A stretch of DNA of 64,000 nt from Ensifer sp. IC4062 (lineage in GTDB: Bacteria; Pseudomonadota; Alphaproteobacteria; Rhizobiales; Rhizobiaceae), in the NCBI RefSeq assembly GCF_020193575.1, contig NZ_JADYVD010000011.1, forward strand, positions 1-64,000. The letters run 5' to 3'. Below the pieces are notes generated by a model, which made no database searches, was not told where the DNA came from, and worked only from the letters and a program-made list of their open reading frames with translations. Made by a program: the position numbers and the translations under genes. Position 1 is the first letter of the stretch. Each line of letters starts with the position of its first letter. Below are positions 38,205 through 46,597 of this stretch, one piece after another.

Positions 38205-40064
38205 TCAATCGGTCTGCGCCAGCGTCTCGTCCTTTTGCTGCCGGTCCTCGGCCGGAAGGCTCGGCAGTATTCGCTCCTCGGCGTCGGCAGAGTGATTGAC
38301 TTCACGCTTCGGCTTGACCAACGGCTCGGGCCTTACCGGCCGCGAGTGCAGCATGTCGCGGCCCGCGGAAATGCCCTCGGCTTCCTGCAGAACGAGCCTC
38401 GCTTCGTCGCGACGGCGGATATCGTCCATGATGGCGATTGCTTCGTCGTCGCCCACCCCCAGCGCTTCGAGCGTCTTGCGACCAAAGAGCAGGCCGGATT
38501 CGAAGGTTTCGCGTAGCTCGTAGTCGATACCCCTCGCGCGCAGTTCCAGCGTGTGCAGCCGGTCGTAGGAACGGGCGAAGATGCGGGCGTTCGGGTACTC
38601 GGCCTGGACGAGATTGATGATCCTGTCCGTGGTTTCCTTCTTCTGCGTGCAGACTGCGACGATCTTGGCGCGCTCGATGCCGGCGGCTCTAAGCACGTCG
38701 AGCCGTGTGCCGTCGCCGAAATAGATGCGGAAGCCGAAGGTTGCGGCCTGGCGCACGCGCGCGGCGGAGTGGTCAATAATCGTCACGTCGCGGCCTCCGG
38801 CGAGCAAGATCTGTGAGGCAATCTGAGCGAAACGGGAGAAACCGATCATCAGCACGTCGGCGCCGGCGCCTTCGAAGTCCTCGTCGATCTCGTCGGCCAT
38901 CTCCTCCTGCTCGTGCATCAAGCGCTTCGAGAGCATGGCTGCGACGGGTGTCAGCGCCATCGAGAGCGTCACAATGCCGACCAGCAGCGAAGAGGTTCCT
39001 TGTGAAAAGACGCCCGCGGCGGCCGCAGCGGTAAAAAGCACGAAGCCGAATTCGCCGCCCTGGGGCAGAAGAAGGCCGATGCGTACTGCGTCATTGTGGC
39101 GCGAGCCGGTCATCCGGCAAAGCCAGTAGAGCGCGAGGGTCTTCACCAGCATCAGCAACGGCACCGCAACGATGATCAGCAGATAGTTTTCGATTATGAC
39201 GTCAAGTTCCAGCGATAGGCCGACGGCCATGAAGAACAAAGCCTGGAGAATACCGCGGAAGGGTTCGATGTCGGCTTCGAGTTCATGGCGATAGGACGAT
39301 TCCGCCAAGAGCACGCCCGCGAGAAAGGCACCCATCGCCATGGAGAGACCGGCAAGCTGCATCAATGTCGCCGCGCCCATGACAACGAGAAGAGCTGCCG
39401 CGATCATGACATCTCGCGCTCCAGTGCGGGCGATCACCTGGAAGAGCGGATTGAGCAGATAACGTCCCGCAAAGAAGAGGACGGCGATGGCGCTCACTGC
39501 AATCGCGAAGTCCTGGAACGGCGTCGTCGCGTCTTCCGGTGCTTGCGCCGCCAACAAGGGGAGCAGCGCGAGCAGCGGAACGATCGCCAAATCCTGCAGC
39601 AGCAGGATGGAGAAGGCGCGTTGGCCGTAGCGCGTATTGGTATCGTTGTTTTCGTCGAGAATCTGCATTGCAAAGGCCGTCGACGAAAGCGCAAGCCCGA
39701 AGCCGGCAATGATGCTTCCCCTCCATTCGAGAAGGCCGGCGAACGCGACCAGGAAAGACAGAGCGAGACCGGTCAGGACAACCTGTGCCGCACCCAGTCC
39801 GAAGATGTCGCGCCGCATCTGCCACAGGCGCGAAGGCTTCAATTCCAAGCCGATCACGAAGAGCAGGAACACGACCCCGAGTTCCGAAACGTGCAGGATT
39901 TCCTCTCCCTCGGTAATCCGTTGCGCGACCGGGCCGATCAGGATGCCGGCTGCGAGATAGCCGAGAATCGTGCCGAGCCCCAGGCGCTTGAAGATAGGTG
40001 CCGCAAGCACGGCGCCGCCGAGCAGCATTAGCGCCTGGGTATAGAGAAACGATGTCGTTTGCAT
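38205..40064 (-). CDS. Kef-type monovalent cation:proton antiporter
   Basis: A 619-residue CPA2-family antiporter of the inner membrane. About twelve transmembrane segments (residues about 5-385) include the Kef signature HELEADIEPFRGILQALFF. The C-terminal RCK/TrkA-N domain (about 405-520) begins DVLMIGFSRFAQIASQILL, so the usual glycine-rich GFGRFGQ nucleotide loop is changed in two positions. A hydrophilic tail follows. Family members expel K+ and acidify the cell when glutathione is depleted. No KefG/KefF ancillary gene is adjacent. ATG 40064 is preferred; GTG 40085 is an alternative. Confidence 0.9.
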   Translation of the reverse strand: MQTTSFLYTQALMLLGGAVLAAPIFKRLGLGTILGYLAAGILIGPVAQRITEGEEILHVSELGVVFLLFVIGLELKPSRLWQMRRDIFGLGAAQVVLTGLALSFLVAFAGLLEWRGSIIAGFGLALSSTAFAMQILDENNDTNTRYGQRAFSILLLQDLAIVPLLALLPLLAAQAPEDATTPFQDFAIAVSAIAVLFFAGRYLLNPLFQVIARTGARDVMIAAALLVVMGAATLMQLAGLSMAMGAFLAGVLLAESSYRHELEADIEPFRGILQALFFMAVGLSLELDVIIENYLLIIVAVPLLMLVKTLALYWLCRMTGSRHNDAVRIGLLLPQGGEFGFVLFTAAAAAGVFSQGTSSLLVGIVTLSMALTPVAAMLSKRLMHEQEEMADEIDEDFEGAGADVLMIGFSRFAQIASQILLAGGRDVTIIDHSAARVRQAATFGFRIYFGDGTRLDVLRAAGIERAKIVAVCTQKKETTDRIINLVQAEYPNARIFARSYDRLHTLELRARGIDYELRETFESGLLFGRKTLEALGVGDDEAIAIMDDIRRRDEARLVLQEAEGISAGRDMLHSRPVRPEPLVKPKREVNHSADAEERILPSLPAEDRQQKDETLAQTD

Positions 40065-40214
40065 GCTCGATGCTCTCGCTGTCACGGCCGCTGCCGGCCT
40101 CGCACGCGGGGCCTCTCGCCGGATATCATTTGGATGCTGGGAGGGGAATCACGAAGATACCCTTGATGCATGGTTCAGTGCACAATAAATGGGGCAGGAA
40201 TGAAAGGCCAAATC

Positions 40215-41561
40215 ATGTCTGAGATGATCGATTCCGCTGCTCTGGAGAAGCAAGCCGCCGAGCTCGTCGAACTCGCGCGCCGGGCCGGCGCGGACGCGGC
40301 GGATGCGGTGGTCGTACGTGGCCGCTCCCGTTCCGTTTCTGTCCGGCTAGGCAAGGTCGAAGCGACGGAGGCTTCCGAAAGCGATGACTTTTCGCTCAGG
40401 GTCTTCGTCGGACGCCGGGTTGCAAGCGTCTCGGCCAATCCGGGTTTCGACCTGAAAGTGCTTGCGGAACGTGCGGTCGCTATGGCCAAGGCTTCGCCCG
40501 AGGACCCATACGCGTCGCTTGCGGATCCCGGTCGGCTTGCGACATCCTACCCGGACCTCGATCTGTTCGATGGCAGCGAAGTATCGACCGAAGTGTTGAC
40601 CGAGGCCGCGCTTGCCGCCGAGGAGGCGGCCCTTGCCGTCTCCGGCGTCACCAACTCAAGCGGTGCCGGTGCCTCGGCTGGCATGGGCGGGCTCGTTCTG
40701 GCTACCTCGCATGGCTTCTCGGGCTCCTATATGGCAACCCGCTTCGGCCGCTCCGTCAGCGCCATTGCCGGCGAGGGCACGAAGATGGAGCGCGACTATG
40801 ATTTCGACAGTCGCCTCTATTTAGCTGATTTGCGAACCGCCGAGGACATTGGCCGGGTCGCCGGCGAACGGGCGGTCGCGCGTCTCAACCCGCGCCAGGT
40901 TCCGACCGCAAAGAACGTCACCGTCGTCTTCGACCCGCGCATTGCGCGGGGGTTCGTCGGTCATCTGGCCGGTGCGATCAACGGCGCATCGGTGGCACGC
41001 AAGACGAGCTTCCTGCGCGACATGATGGGCAAGCAGATCATGAAGGCCGGCATTGAAGTGACCGATGATCCGCTGATCGTCCGCGGCGCCTCGTCGCGCC
41101 CCTTCGATGGCGAGGGGGTGAGCGGTTCGAAACTGTCGATGGTCGAGGACGGTGTGCTGCGGCACTGGTTCCTGTCGACCTCGGCGGCCAAGGAGCTGGG
41201 GCTCGAAACCAATGGGCGCGGCGTTCGCGGCGGGCCCACGGTCAATCCGGCCTCGACCAATCTCGCCCTCGAACCCGGAACGATCTCGCGCGACGATCTG
41301 ATAAAGAGCGTCGGAACGGGTTTCTACGTCACCGAGCTCATCGGCCAGGGCGTGAACATGGTGACGGGGGAATATAGCCGCGGCGCTTCCGGTTTCTGGA
41401 TCGAAAACGGCGAAATCACCTTTCCCGTGTCCGAGGTAACGATCGCTTCCAATCTCAAGCAGATGTTCATGGCCTTGACGCCTGCCGATGATATCGACAG
41501 AAAATTCGGTATTGCCGCGCCGACCCTTGCCATTGAGGGCATGACGCTCGCCGGAATCTGA
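40215..41561 (+). CDS. pmbA: TldD/PmbA family metalloprotease subunit PmbA (TldE)
   Basis: A 448-residue protein of the TldD/TldE protease family that processes small peptides (microcin B17 precursor, CcdA) in E. coli. It looks like the TldE (PmbA) partner, which lacks the HExxxH zinc motif that TldD carries. Typical segments are GRSRSVSVRLGKVE, DVTNSSGAG-like SGVTNSSGAGAS and the C-terminal GANMVTGE-like QGVNMVTGEYSRGASGFWIE. ATG 40215 has AAAGG eight bases upstream. tldD is not in the window. Confidence 0.92.
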   Translation: MSEMIDSAALEKQAAELVELARRAGADAADAVVVRGRSRSVSVRLGKVEATEASESDDFSLRVFVGRRVASVSANPGFDLKVLAERAVAMAKASPEDPYASLADPGRLATSYPDLDLFDGSEVSTEVLTEAALAAEEAALAVSGVTNSSGAGASAGMGGLVLATSHGFSGSYMATRFGRSVSAIAGEGTKMERDYDFDSRLYLADLRTAEDIGRVAGERAVARLNPRQVPTAKNVTVVFDPRIARGFVGHLAGAINGASVARKTSFLRDMMGKQIMKAGIEVTDDPLIVRGASSRPFDGEGVSGSKLSMVEDGVLRHWFLSTSAAKELGLETNGRGVRGGPTVNPASTNLALEPGTISRDDLIKSVGTGFYVTELIGQGVNMVTGEYSRGASGFWIENGEITFPVSEVTIASNLKQMFMALTPADDIDRKFGIAAPTLAIEGMTLAGI

Positions 41562-41565
41562 TCGC

Positions 41566-41674
41566 TCCTGCATGTCTCTGTCCTTAAATCGACCCCGATT
41601 TAAGGACAGAGACATGCACAAATTCAAAGTGCTACAGCAACTTTGCGCGCCTGGTAAGACGCGCGTCGCTGTGG
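41566..41674. repeat. X element R8 (reverse orientation, best-preserved hairpin)
   Basis: Positions 41569-41591 and 41596-41618 form a perfect 23-base-pair stem with a four-base loop. After CAAATTCAAAGTGCTACAGC, a partial second hairpin (TTGCGCGCC, AAGACGCGCG) follows. It begins about five bases after the pmbA stop. Confidence 0.85.
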
Positions 41675-41731
41675 CGGCGTGTTCCGCCTATATTGAGGCG
41701 CGCGGGGCCAGTCTCGCGCGTATGGAGTTGA

Positions 41732-42550
41732 ATGTCAGAAACAGCCCGACCGCTCGCGCCTGCCTCGAGCGAGGACCTTGAGCTGATCCTCGCTGCGGCG
41801 ATCGCCGCAGGCGACACCGCGCTCGGATATTTTCGCAAGACCTTTGACGTGCGCTGGAAGAACGAGGGCCGTTCTCCGGTGAGCGAGGCGGACCTCGCCG
41901 CAAATGATATCCTCAAGGGAAGGTTGCTTGGTGCGCGACCCGATTATGGCTGGCTTTCCGAGGAGACCGATGATGACGAGAGCCGCCTCTCCCGGGAGAG
42001 CGTGTTCGTGGTCGATCCGATCGATGGGACGCGTGCCTTCATTGCCGGCAGCGATCTCTGGTGCGTGAGCGTCGCCGTCGTCCATCGGGGTCAGCCTGTC
42101 GCGGCCGTGCTCTACGCGCCGGCGCTCGGCGAGGTTTTTCAGGCAACCCGCGACGGCGAGGCGCTAAAGAATGGCGCCGCGATCGCTGTACGCGTGCCCG
42201 AGCGTCAGGAGACGCTGAAGGTCGCGATGGCCGAGGACTTGGTCAGCAAGTTGGCTTCGCCCTATCGTAAAGAAATTGCGCGGGTTCCGCATGTGCCGTC
42301 GCTTGCCTATCGGCTGGCGATGATCGCCGATGGACGGATCGACGGAACGATCGTGAAAAAGAACTCGCACGACTGGGATCTTGCTGCTGCCGACCTCATT
42401 CTTGCGCGGGCGGGCGGTGCGCTGTGCGGACTCGACGGCCTGCCATTGTCCTATAATCGCCCCATTGTCACGCACGGGATTCTTGGCGCGGCCTCGAGGT
42501 CGGCGCTCCCGGCCTTGCTTGCTGCCTCCAGGCCCTTGGAGCCCCATTGA
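41732..42550 (+). CDS. Inositol monophosphatase-family phosphatase, CysQ/HisN-like
   Basis: A 272-residue Mg-dependent phosphatase. Metal-binding motifs are GWLSEETDDD, VFVVDPIDGTRAFIAG and HDWDLAAADLILARAGG. The GTRAFIAG form and the C-terminal length fit the CysQ (3'-phosphoadenosine 5'-phosphate) or inositol-phosphatase branch; the substrate cannot be settled by sequence alone. ATG 41732 begins MSETARPLAPASSEDLE. It is 54 bases upstream of the DUF4170 gene and may be part of the lipid A block transcript. Confidence 0.85.
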   Translation: MSETARPLAPASSEDLELILAAAIAAGDTALGYFRKTFDVRWKNEGRSPVSEADLAANDILKGRLLGARPDYGWLSEETDDDESRLSRESVFVVDPIDGTRAFIAGSDLWCVSVAVVHRGQPVAAVLYAPALGEVFQATRDGEALKNGAAIAVRVPERQETLKVAMAEDLVSKLASPYRKEIARVPHVPSLAYRLAMIADGRIDGTIVKKNSHDWDLAAADLILARAGGALCGLDGLPLSYNRPIVTHGILGAASRSALPALLAASRPLEPH

Positions 42551-42604
42551 CCTTTGGGGGCGAATGCCGCAAATCAACACGCTTCAAGAATAAATGGAAT
42601 TACG

Positions 42605-42841
42605 ATGGCTCAAGAATCCGCGAAAAAGCAACGTTTGCATCTCGTCTTCGGTGGCGAGCTGACGACGCTTACCGACGTCCACTTCCGCGACTTGGACAAG
42701 CTCGATATCGTCGGCATCTTTCCCGACTACGACAGCGCTCATGCCGCCTGGAAGGCCAAGGCGCAGATGACGGTCGACAACGCCCATATGCGTTATTTCA
42801 TCGTCCATATGCATCGTCTGCTCGATCCGGAAAATGATTGA
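42605..42841 (+). CDS. DUF4170 protein
   Basis: A 78-residue protein (HLVFGGELTTLTDVHFRDLDKLD, IVGIFPDYDSAHAAWKAKAQ, YFIVHMHRLLDPE). The alpha-beta layout and the position directly before waaA match the DUF4170 family of alphaproteobacteria. Its function is unknown. ATG 42605 is preferred over ATG 42554. Confidence 0.8.
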   Translation: MAQESAKKQRLHLVFGGELTTLTDVHFRDLDKLDIVGIFPDYDSAHAAWKAKAQMTVDNAHMRYFIVHMHRLLDPEND

Positions 42842-42932
42842 TGTCGATGTCGCTCGGACGGGCACGGCGCGCCTGCGCCCAGGCTGTGCATGACATCCGT
42901 GTCAGGTTGCACATAGGCGAGGGCACGTTTTC

Positions 42933-44246
42933 ATGAGCAGCCTTCGTGCGCGGCTTGCGCTTTCCAGCTATCGCTGGATCGGGACGGCGATCTATCCCCT
43001 GGTCTGGTCCTACCTCGCCATACGCGCGGCGAAAGGCAAGGAGGATCCAACACGCCGCCGCGAGCGCTACGGCTATGCGAGTGCGCCGCGCCCACAAGGG
43101 CCGCTTGTCTGGTTCCATGCCGCGAGCGTCGGCGAAACGGCCGCCGTCACACCGCTGATCAAGGAGATCCGCCGCCGCGGCATCGCCGTGGTGCTGACCA
43201 CCGGCACGACGACGTCGGCGCGAGTGGCCGCTGAGCGACTGGGCTCTGCCGTCGTGCACCAATATGTGCCGCTCGATTTCAAGCCGGCTGTGAGCCGCTT
43301 TCTCGATTATTGGGAGCCGGATCTGGCGATCATTGCGGAGTCGGAAATCTGGCCGATGACCATCGTCGAACTCGGCAGCCGGCACATTCCGCAGGTTTTG
43401 GTAAACGGCCGTCTTTCGGACCGCACCTTCGCGCGATGGAAAAAACGGCCCTCGCTCGCCGAGGCACTTTTCGAGAACCTTGCGCTCGTTATCGCGCAGT
43501 CCGACGTGGACGCGGAGCGCTTTCGCACACTCGGCGCGCTCCCGGTCATGGTCTCCGGCAATCTCAAGGTCGATACCGACGCCCCACCGCATGATCCGAA
43601 GGCGCTCAAGGAGTATCGTCAGCAGATCGGCGCGCGAAAGACCTGGGCGGCGATCTCCACCTTCGAGGGCGAGGAGAATGCCGCGGCGACCGTTCACCGG
43701 GCATTGAAGGACAGGAGCGGTCTCCTGACGATCATCGTCCCGCGCCATCCCGAGCGATGCGACGCGATCGAGGCGGCATTGGTCGCCAAGGGGCTGAAGA
43801 TCGCGCGCCGGACGCGCAAGGACCCGTTGACGCCGGATGTCGATATTTTTCTCGGCGACACGATTGGCGAAATGGGTCTCTATCTGCGGCTGACCGAGGT
43901 CGCCTTTGTCGGTCGCTCGTTGTTCGCCGAAGGAGGCCAGAACCCGCTGGAGCCGGCCATGCTCGGTTGCGCGGTGCTTTCCGGTGGCAATGTCCAGAAT
44001 TTTCGCGACACTTTTCAGATACTCGCCAAGAACGGCAGCGCCAAGATCGTGCGCGATGTCGAGATGCTTGCCAAGGGCGTCAACTATCTGCTCGGCAACG
44101 ACGACATGCGTCGCTCGATGATCGACGCCGGTCTCGAAAGCGTGCAACAGATGCGTGGCGCGCTGACGGCGACGATCAAGGGGCTCGAGCCCTATGTCAA
44201 CCCGCTGGTCGTGAAGGCACGGCTGGAGCCGCGTGCCGAAGGCTGA
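42933..44246 (+). CDS. waaA: 3-deoxy-D-manno-octulosonic acid transferase (Kdo transferase)
   Basis: A 437-residue GT30 glycosyltransferase that transfers Kdo from CMP-Kdo to lipid IVA in the inner membrane. The N-terminal segment has a membrane-interacting stretch; WFHAASVGETAAVTPLI holds the conserved catalytic Glu, and the GT-B C-terminal lobe has FVGRSLFAEGGQNPLEPAMLGCAV. Length is usual. ATG 42933 follows GGCGAGGG. It starts the lipid A block waaA-HAD-lpxK. Confidence 0.94.
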   Translation: MSSLRARLALSSYRWIGTAIYPLVWSYLAIRAAKGKEDPTRRRERYGYASAPRPQGPLVWFHAASVGETAAVTPLIKEIRRRGIAVVLTTGTTTSARVAAERLGSAVVHQYVPLDFKPAVSRFLDYWEPDLAIIAESEIWPMTIVELGSRHIPQVLVNGRLSDRTFARWKKRPSLAEALFENLALVIAQSDVDAERFRTLGALPVMVSGNLKVDTDAPPHDPKALKEYRQQIGARKTWAAISTFEGEENAAATVHRALKDRSGLLTIIVPRHPERCDAIEAALVAKGLKIARRTRKDPLTPDVDIFLGDTIGEMGLYLRLTEVAFVGRSLFAEGGQNPLEPAMLGCAVLSGGNVQNFRDTFQILAKNGSAKIVRDVEMLAKGVNYLLGNDDMRRSMIDAGLESVQQMRGALTATIKGLEPYVNPLVVKARLEPRAEG

Positions 44247-44270
44247 AGCGCCAATTTTTCGGATCGGATC

Positions 44271-44975
44271 ATGGTCGCATCGAAAACCATCGTCGGCATC
44301 CTGTTCGACAAGGACGGGACGCTTCTCGACTACGCCAAGAGCTGGGTGCCGGTGAACTACGAATTGGCGCGCGTCGCAGCGAAGGGTGACGAAGTACTCG
44401 CGAGGGTACTCCTTCAGGCGTGTGGCATGGACCCGGACAGCGGGGATGTTGCACCCGACAGCCTGCTCGCCGCCGGCAATACGGTCGAAATCGCCACAGG
44501 CATGATTGGCGCCGGCGCGCCCTTCACGGTCGAGGAGTTGACGACGCTTTTCGACAGCCTCTTTGCGCAGTCCGCGGACTATGCCGTGCCAGTGACCGAT
44601 CTCGGCGCCTTCTTTGCCGGGCTTCACGCGAAAGGCTATCGCCTCGGTGTAGCTTCCAGCGACAACGAACGGTCGATTCGGGAAACCGCCAGGCGTTTCG
44701 GCTTCGATAGTTACCTGCACTACATTGCCGGCTATGACAGCGGCCATGGCGTTAAGCCGGAGCCCGGCATGGTACTGGGTTTCTGCGCGGCGACGGGGCT
44801 GCAGCCGCATCAGGTGGCGGTCGTCGGCGACAACAATCACGACATGCATATGGGGCGGAGTGCCGGCGTCGGTCTGACGGTCGCCGTGCTGACCGGCACC
44901 GGCTCCCGGCAATCTCTTGCCGCAGCGTCGGACCATTGCCTGGCCGATATAACGGAGCTGGAGGCGGTGCTATAG
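44271..44975 (+). CDS. HAD-family phosphatase (phosphoglycolate phosphatase-like)
   Basis: A 234-residue HAD hydrolase: motif I VGILFDKDGTLLDYAKSW, motif II GVASSDNERS, motif III VVGDNNHDMHMGRSAG. The cap is helical (C1 type). It resembles Gph/PGP proteins but sits 24 bases after waaA and before lpxK, so its real substrate may be in the lipid A or Kdo pathway. The stop codon is followed after two bases by repeat R9. Confidence 0.85.
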   Translation: MVASKTIVGILFDKDGTLLDYAKSWVPVNYELARVAAKGDEVLARVLLQACGMDPDSGDVAPDSLLAAGNTVEIATGMIGAGAPFTVEELTTLFDSLFAQSADYAVPVTDLGAFFAGLHAKGYRLGVASSDNERSIRETARRFGFDSYLHYIAGYDSGHGVKPEPGMVLGFCAATGLQPHQVAVVGDNNHDMHMGRSAGVGLTVAVLTGTGSRQSLAAASDHCLADITELEAVL

Positions 44976-44977
44976 GT

Positions 44978-45068
44978 CTACAGCGCCGCGCGTATAGTTA
45001 GACGCGCAAAGGACGCTGTAGCACTTGAATTGCTGAAATCGGCTGCGATTTAAGAAAACATGCAGTAG
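44978..45068. repeat. X element R9 (forward orientation)
   Basis: CTACAGCGCCGCGCGTATAGTTAGACGCGCAAAGGACGCTGTAG is a well-kept first hairpin; the second has an internal deletion (TTGCTGAAATCGGCTGCGATTTAAGAAAACATGCAGTAG). It starts two bases after the HAD stop. Confidence 0.8.
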
Positions 45069-45207
45069 GCACCGACCGGCTTGCCTTTTTTCCCATTCTG
45101 ACGTTTTTTGTCCCTCGCGTCGTTCGGTCCAGCGCGGCTGCGCTGTTGGGGTCGCGTTCCTGGCCGGTTTTGGGGCAGGGCAGGGTCGTGGAGGCAGATT
45201 AGGCAGA

Positions 45208-46251
45208 ATGGTTTCAGAAGCGCCACCGTTCTGGTGGACCAAGGCCGATTGGCGCGCCTATGCGCTTTGGCCGTTTTCCTGGGTTTACGGCCGTATCGCC
45301 GGAATGCGCATGGATCAAGCCCGCCGCGCCTCGGCGCCGGTGCCGCTCATCTGCGTCGGCAACTTCACGGTCGGTGGAGCTGGAAAGACGCCGACCGCCA
45401 TCGCGCTTGCCCGGGCCGCCAAGGCGAAGGGGCTGAAGCCGGGCTTCTTGAGCCGCGGATATGGCGGCTCGCTGGACGTCACGACAATTGTCGATCCGCA
45501 TCATCACCGTGCGCGCGACGTCGGCGACGAGCCGCTGCTGCTCGCCCGCGAGGCCCTGACCGTCATCTGCCGCCGCCGTGTTGAGGGCGCGCGCAAGCTC
45601 GCTGCCGAAGGCGCGGACATCATCATCATGGACGACGGCTTCCAGAGTGCGCGGCTTGCATTCGACTTCGCCTTGCTTGTGGTCGACTCCGGGCGAGGCA
45701 TCGGCAATGGACACCTTGTGCCCTCGGGACCCGTTCGCGCCCCAATCAACGACCAGCTTCGCCATGCGACTGCTCTCCTCAAGATCGGCAGCGGATCAGC
45801 GGCCGACCCTCTGGTCCGCCGGGCCGCTCGGGCGGGTAAGCCCGTCTATGCCGCAGAAACCATCCGGATCGATGACGGCCAGCTCGCAGGTGTCAAGGTT
45901 CTTGCCTGGGCCGGGATCGCCGATCCGGAGAAGTTTTACCGGACGGTGCGCGAGACCGGTGCAATCATCGAAGAGACTCGGAGCTTTCCCGATCATCACC
46001 ACTTCTCCGACGATGAAATTGCCGACCTGCTCGATTGCGCCGCGAGCCAGGGCTATACGTTGGTAACCACGTCGAAGGACATGGTCCGTCTCGAACCCGG
46101 ACACGGCCGGGCCGGAGAACTGGCGGACAAGAGCAAGGTGATCGAAATCGACGTCCGCTTCGACGACCCCTCGGTGCCCGGCAAGATCATCGACCGGACG
46201 CTTGCCGCCGCGCGAGCGCGCATGCTGCGAGAGGCCAAGCAGTCACTCTGA
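45208..46251 (+). CDS. lpxK: Tetraacyldisaccharide 4'-kinase LpxK
   Basis: A 347-residue membrane-associated kinase that phosphorylates the 4' position of the lipid A precursor. The P-loop is [33 protein letters not shown] and [12 protein letters not shown] are the conserved LpxK motifs. A hydrophobic N-terminal helix ([15 protein letters not shown]) fits the membrane anchor. It lies 139 bases after repeat R9. Confidence 0.95.
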   Translation: MVSEAPPFWWTKADWRAYALWPFSWVYGRIAGMRMDQARRASAPVPLICVGNFTVGGAGKTPTAIALARAAKAKGLKPGFLSRGYGGSLDVTTIVDPHHHRARDVGDEPLLLAREALTVICRRRVEGARKLAAEGADIIIMDDGFQSARLAFDFALLVVDSGRGIGNGHLVPSGPVRAPINDQLRHATALLKIGSGSAADPLVRRAARAGKPVYAAETIRIDDGQLAGVKVLAWAGIADPEKFYRTVRETGAIIEETRSFPDHHHFSDDEIADLLDCAASQGYTLVTTSKDMVRLEPGHGRAGELADKSKVIEIDVRFDDPSVPGKIIDRTLAAARARMLREAKQSL

Positions 46252-46266
46252 CGGGTCCTTCGAAAG

Positions 46267-46500
46267 TTACCGTCGCTGGTTGGGAAGCGCACCGGCGCGC
46301 TTTTCCGCTTCGAGGGAGGCGGCCGCGTCGACATAGGGCTCCTGCCGGGCGACGCTCCAATAGCGCAATTCGTCCACCGGGATCGCTTTGCCAGTCATGC
46401 CACAGACGACATGTGACCCGGCAAGCACGATCTGGAAGTCGCCATCGAGATAGCGGATCTTCGCCTCGCGCGAGGAACTTCCTTCAAAGCGGTTCATCAT
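46267..46500 (-). CDS. DUF2093 protein
   Basis: A 77-residue protein (MMNRFEG, REAKIRYLDGDFQIV, VCGMTGKAIPVDELRYWSV, QEPYVD) that I recognise as DUF2093, a small conserved alphaproteobacterial family often next to lpxK. Its function is unknown. It is convergent with lpxK. Confidence 0.85.
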   Translation of the reverse strand: MMNRFEGSSSREAKIRYLDGDFQIVLAGSHVVCGMTGKAIPVDELRYWSVARQEPYVDAAASLEAEKRAGALPNQRR

Positions 46501-46597
46501 TGCCTGTATCTGCCTTCTGAATTCGAATGCTTTCTTGGTCTATCCCAGTGCCCGGCAAAACTCCAGTGGTGCGATTCGACGCGACCGTCGTCGCTCG

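Noticed and set aside
42798..44936. A minus-strand open frame of 712 codons opposite waaA and the HAD gene
   Set aside because: It is a high-GC shadow; the plus strand encodes well-conserved WaaA and a HAD protein, and the antisense product has no recognisable motif.
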